A program made the position numbers and the translations under genes. A stretch of 64,000 bases of DNA, taken from the NCBI RefSeq assembly GCF_016461715.1, contig NZ_JAEMUI010000004.1, positions 186,001 to 250,000 of the forward strand. Reading direction: 5' to 3'. The notes beneath the pieces were generated by a model, which had not been told where the DNA came from, did no database searches, and worked only from the letters and a program-made list of their open reading frames with translations. Below are positions 62,932 through 64,000 of the stretch, piece by piece (the stretch's first letter is position 1; each line of letters opens with the position of its first letter). This DNA comes from Marinomonas spartinae (lineage in GTDB: Bacteria; Pseudomonadota; Gammaproteobacteria; Pseudomonadales; Marinomonadaceae).

Positions 62932-64000
62932 ATGAAATACGATGTATTGGTACTGGGAAGTGGTCCTGGTGGCTACGCCGCCGCATTTCGTGCGGCAGAT
63001 CTGGGGTTGTCTGTGGCATTGGTCGAACGACATAACACCTTGGGCGGTGTTTGCTTAAACGTCGGCTGCATTCCTTCCAAAGCCTTATTACACATTGCAA
63101 GCAAGATACGTATGGTCGACGAACCCAGCCATGGTGTGAGCTTCGTTAAGCCGACTATTGATTTGGATGCCATTCGTCAGCATAGACAGTCCACTGTTGA
63201 TGCCTTAACAAACAACCTCGCCATTATGGCCAAAGGCCGCAATGTGGCAGTTTTTCATGGGGAAGGGCAGTTTGCTTCCCACCACAGTCTAACGCTTAGC
63301 AAAGTCGATCAAGAGACAGAAACAATTGAGTTCGAATCGGCTATTATTGCCGTTGGCTCCCGTGCCATTCGCTTGCCATTTATTCCCTATGATGATCCGA
63401 GAATCCTCGATGCCACCAGTGCTTTACAACTAAAACGCATTCCCAAACACATGCTTGTCATGGGTGGCGGCATTATCGGCTTGGAAATGGCAACCGTGTA
63501 TCAAGCCCTAGGTAGCCAAATTACCATAGCGGAATTAGGTGATCAGATCATGACAGGCGCGGATAAAGACTTGGTACGTGTATTTGAAAACGCCAATAAA
63601 GATCGCATGACCTTCTTAACGCAAACCCAAGTAACTAAAATCGATGCACACCCAGAGGCCTTGACCATCACTTTACAAGACAAAGACGGTGAACGACATC
63701 TTGATGTGGATGCCGTGTTGGTCGCCGTTGGCCGCACCCCCAATGGCCGAAACGCAGGTATTCCTGAGATGGGTGTCGACATTGATCCGCGAGGTTTTAT
63801 TATGACTAATGAACAATGCCAAACATCTGTACCCAATATCTATGCCATCGGGGATGTGACACACGGTCCTATGCTGGCCCACAAAGCCTCCCATCAAGGA
63901 CACACTGCAGCAGAAGTGATCGCAGGCCATCAGGTCGATTTTCAGCCGATGGCGATTCCATCCATTGCCTACACTTTTCCAGAAGTCGCTTGGATTGGCC
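62932..64000 (+). CDS. dihydrolipoyl dehydrogenase-like flavoprotein (3' end outside window)
   Basis: The first 356 residues of a pyridine nucleotide-disulfide oxidoreductase. The FAD motif is LVLGSGPGGYAAAFRAADLG, the redox-active disulfide GGVCLNVGCIPSKALLH, the NAD site MGGGIIGLEMATVYQALG, and the second FAD contact NIYAIGDVTHGPMLAHKA. These match E3 (Lpd) of 2-oxo-acid dehydrogenase complexes. AAAGGAG precedes the ATG. The C-terminal interface domain with the catalytic histidine lies beyond the window. The neighbouring TetR and paired operators suggest it is an inducible, complex-specific copy. Confidence 0.9.
   Translation, partial: MKYDVLVLGSGPGGYAAAFRAADLGLSVALVERHNTLGGVCLNVGCIPSKALLHIASKIRMVDEPSHGVSFVKPTIDLDAIRQHRQSTVDALTNNLAIMAKGRNVAVFHGEGQFASHHSLTLSKVDQETETIEFESAIIAVGSRAIRLPFIPYDDPRILDATSALQLKRIPKHMLVMGGGIIGLEMATVYQALGSQITIAELGDQIMTGADKDLVRVFENANKDRMTFLTQTQVTKIDAHPEALTITLQDKDGERHLDVDAVLVAVGRTPNGRNAGIPEMGVDIDPRGFIMTNEQCQTSVPNIYAIGDVTHGPMLAHKASHQGHTAAEVIAGHQVDFQPMAIPSIAYTFPEVAWIG

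Overview
The window looks like chromosomal DNA of a marine gammaproteobacterium. Gene content and codon style suggest Marinomonas or a close relative in the Oceanospirillales, but that is inference: no rRNA or tRNA gene is present to fix the taxonomy. Most genes belong to ordinary metabolic, transport and regulatory units. An island of about 6 kb (26.7-32.8 kb) of polymorphic-toxin debris and immunity genes interrupts them.

Layout. 0-3.6 kb: the first bases of a minus-strand gene, then an amidase / flavin amine oxidase operon; the two operons share a duplicated upstream regulatory region. 3.8-5.7 kb: a 46-residue ORF, rsmC and a GGCT-like gene. 6-8.8 kb: a complete polar amino-acid ABC importer. 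8.9-12 kb: a marR-emrA-emrB efflux operon. 12.2-14.6 kb: an SDR dehydrogenase convergent with a tannase-family esterase. 14.8-19.7 kb: cyoABCDE for the bo3 ubiquinol oxidase. 20.4-22.7 kb: a MocR regulator divergent from an FMN split-barrel protein, with clear operator repeats. 22.8-24.2 kb: an orphan single-chain PheRS-like enzyme behind a structured leader with a 28-codon ORF. 24.3-26.7 kb: ahpD/marR and DUF2798/lysR divergent pairs.

26.7-32.8 kb: on the minus strand, C-terminal tips of CdiA/Rhs-like toxins without their gene bodies, each followed by its own immunity gene. These are three Imm49-like genes, a DUF2750 gene and two unassigned ones. A VENN pretoxin fragment, two truncated XRE regulators, 67-bp repeats and 141-bp MITEs lie among them. 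One 1,089-bp block carrying a MITE and an immunity gene is repeated exactly 3,997 bp away.

32.8-39.7 kb: an MFS exporter with a LysR gene, then a TRAP transporter operon ending in a VanX-type D-Ala-D-Ala dipeptidase, with its own LysR gene. 40-45.6 kb: an HD-GYP phosphodiesterase, a large Fe-S/FAD D-lactate-dehydrogenase-like protein and its GntR regulator with a perfect PdhR/LldR-type box. 45.6-52 kb: MATE, a DnaA-box cluster, a group II truncated globin, GST/WYL regulator, a methyltransferase and an MFS gene. 52-56.3 kb: a GNAT/FemAB-like gene, aroE, hemF and an lpxL/lpxM-type acyltransferase. In pseudomonads an lpx acyltransferase, hemF and aroE lie near the replication origin, which makes the DnaA-box cluster at 47 kb worth testing. 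56.4-60.6 kb: an unassigned cluster (small predicted-soluble protein, SHMT-like PLP enzyme, GMC flavoprotein, 50-residue peptide) with the same tandem 10-bp operator at two places. 60.8-64 kb: a diguanylate cyclase, and a TetR gene divergent from a dihydrolipoyl dehydrogenase gene cut by the window end.

Best candidates for something undescribed are the operator-linked PLP/GMC/peptide cluster, the orphan PheRS-like gene with its leader, and the toxin-tip/immunity array.
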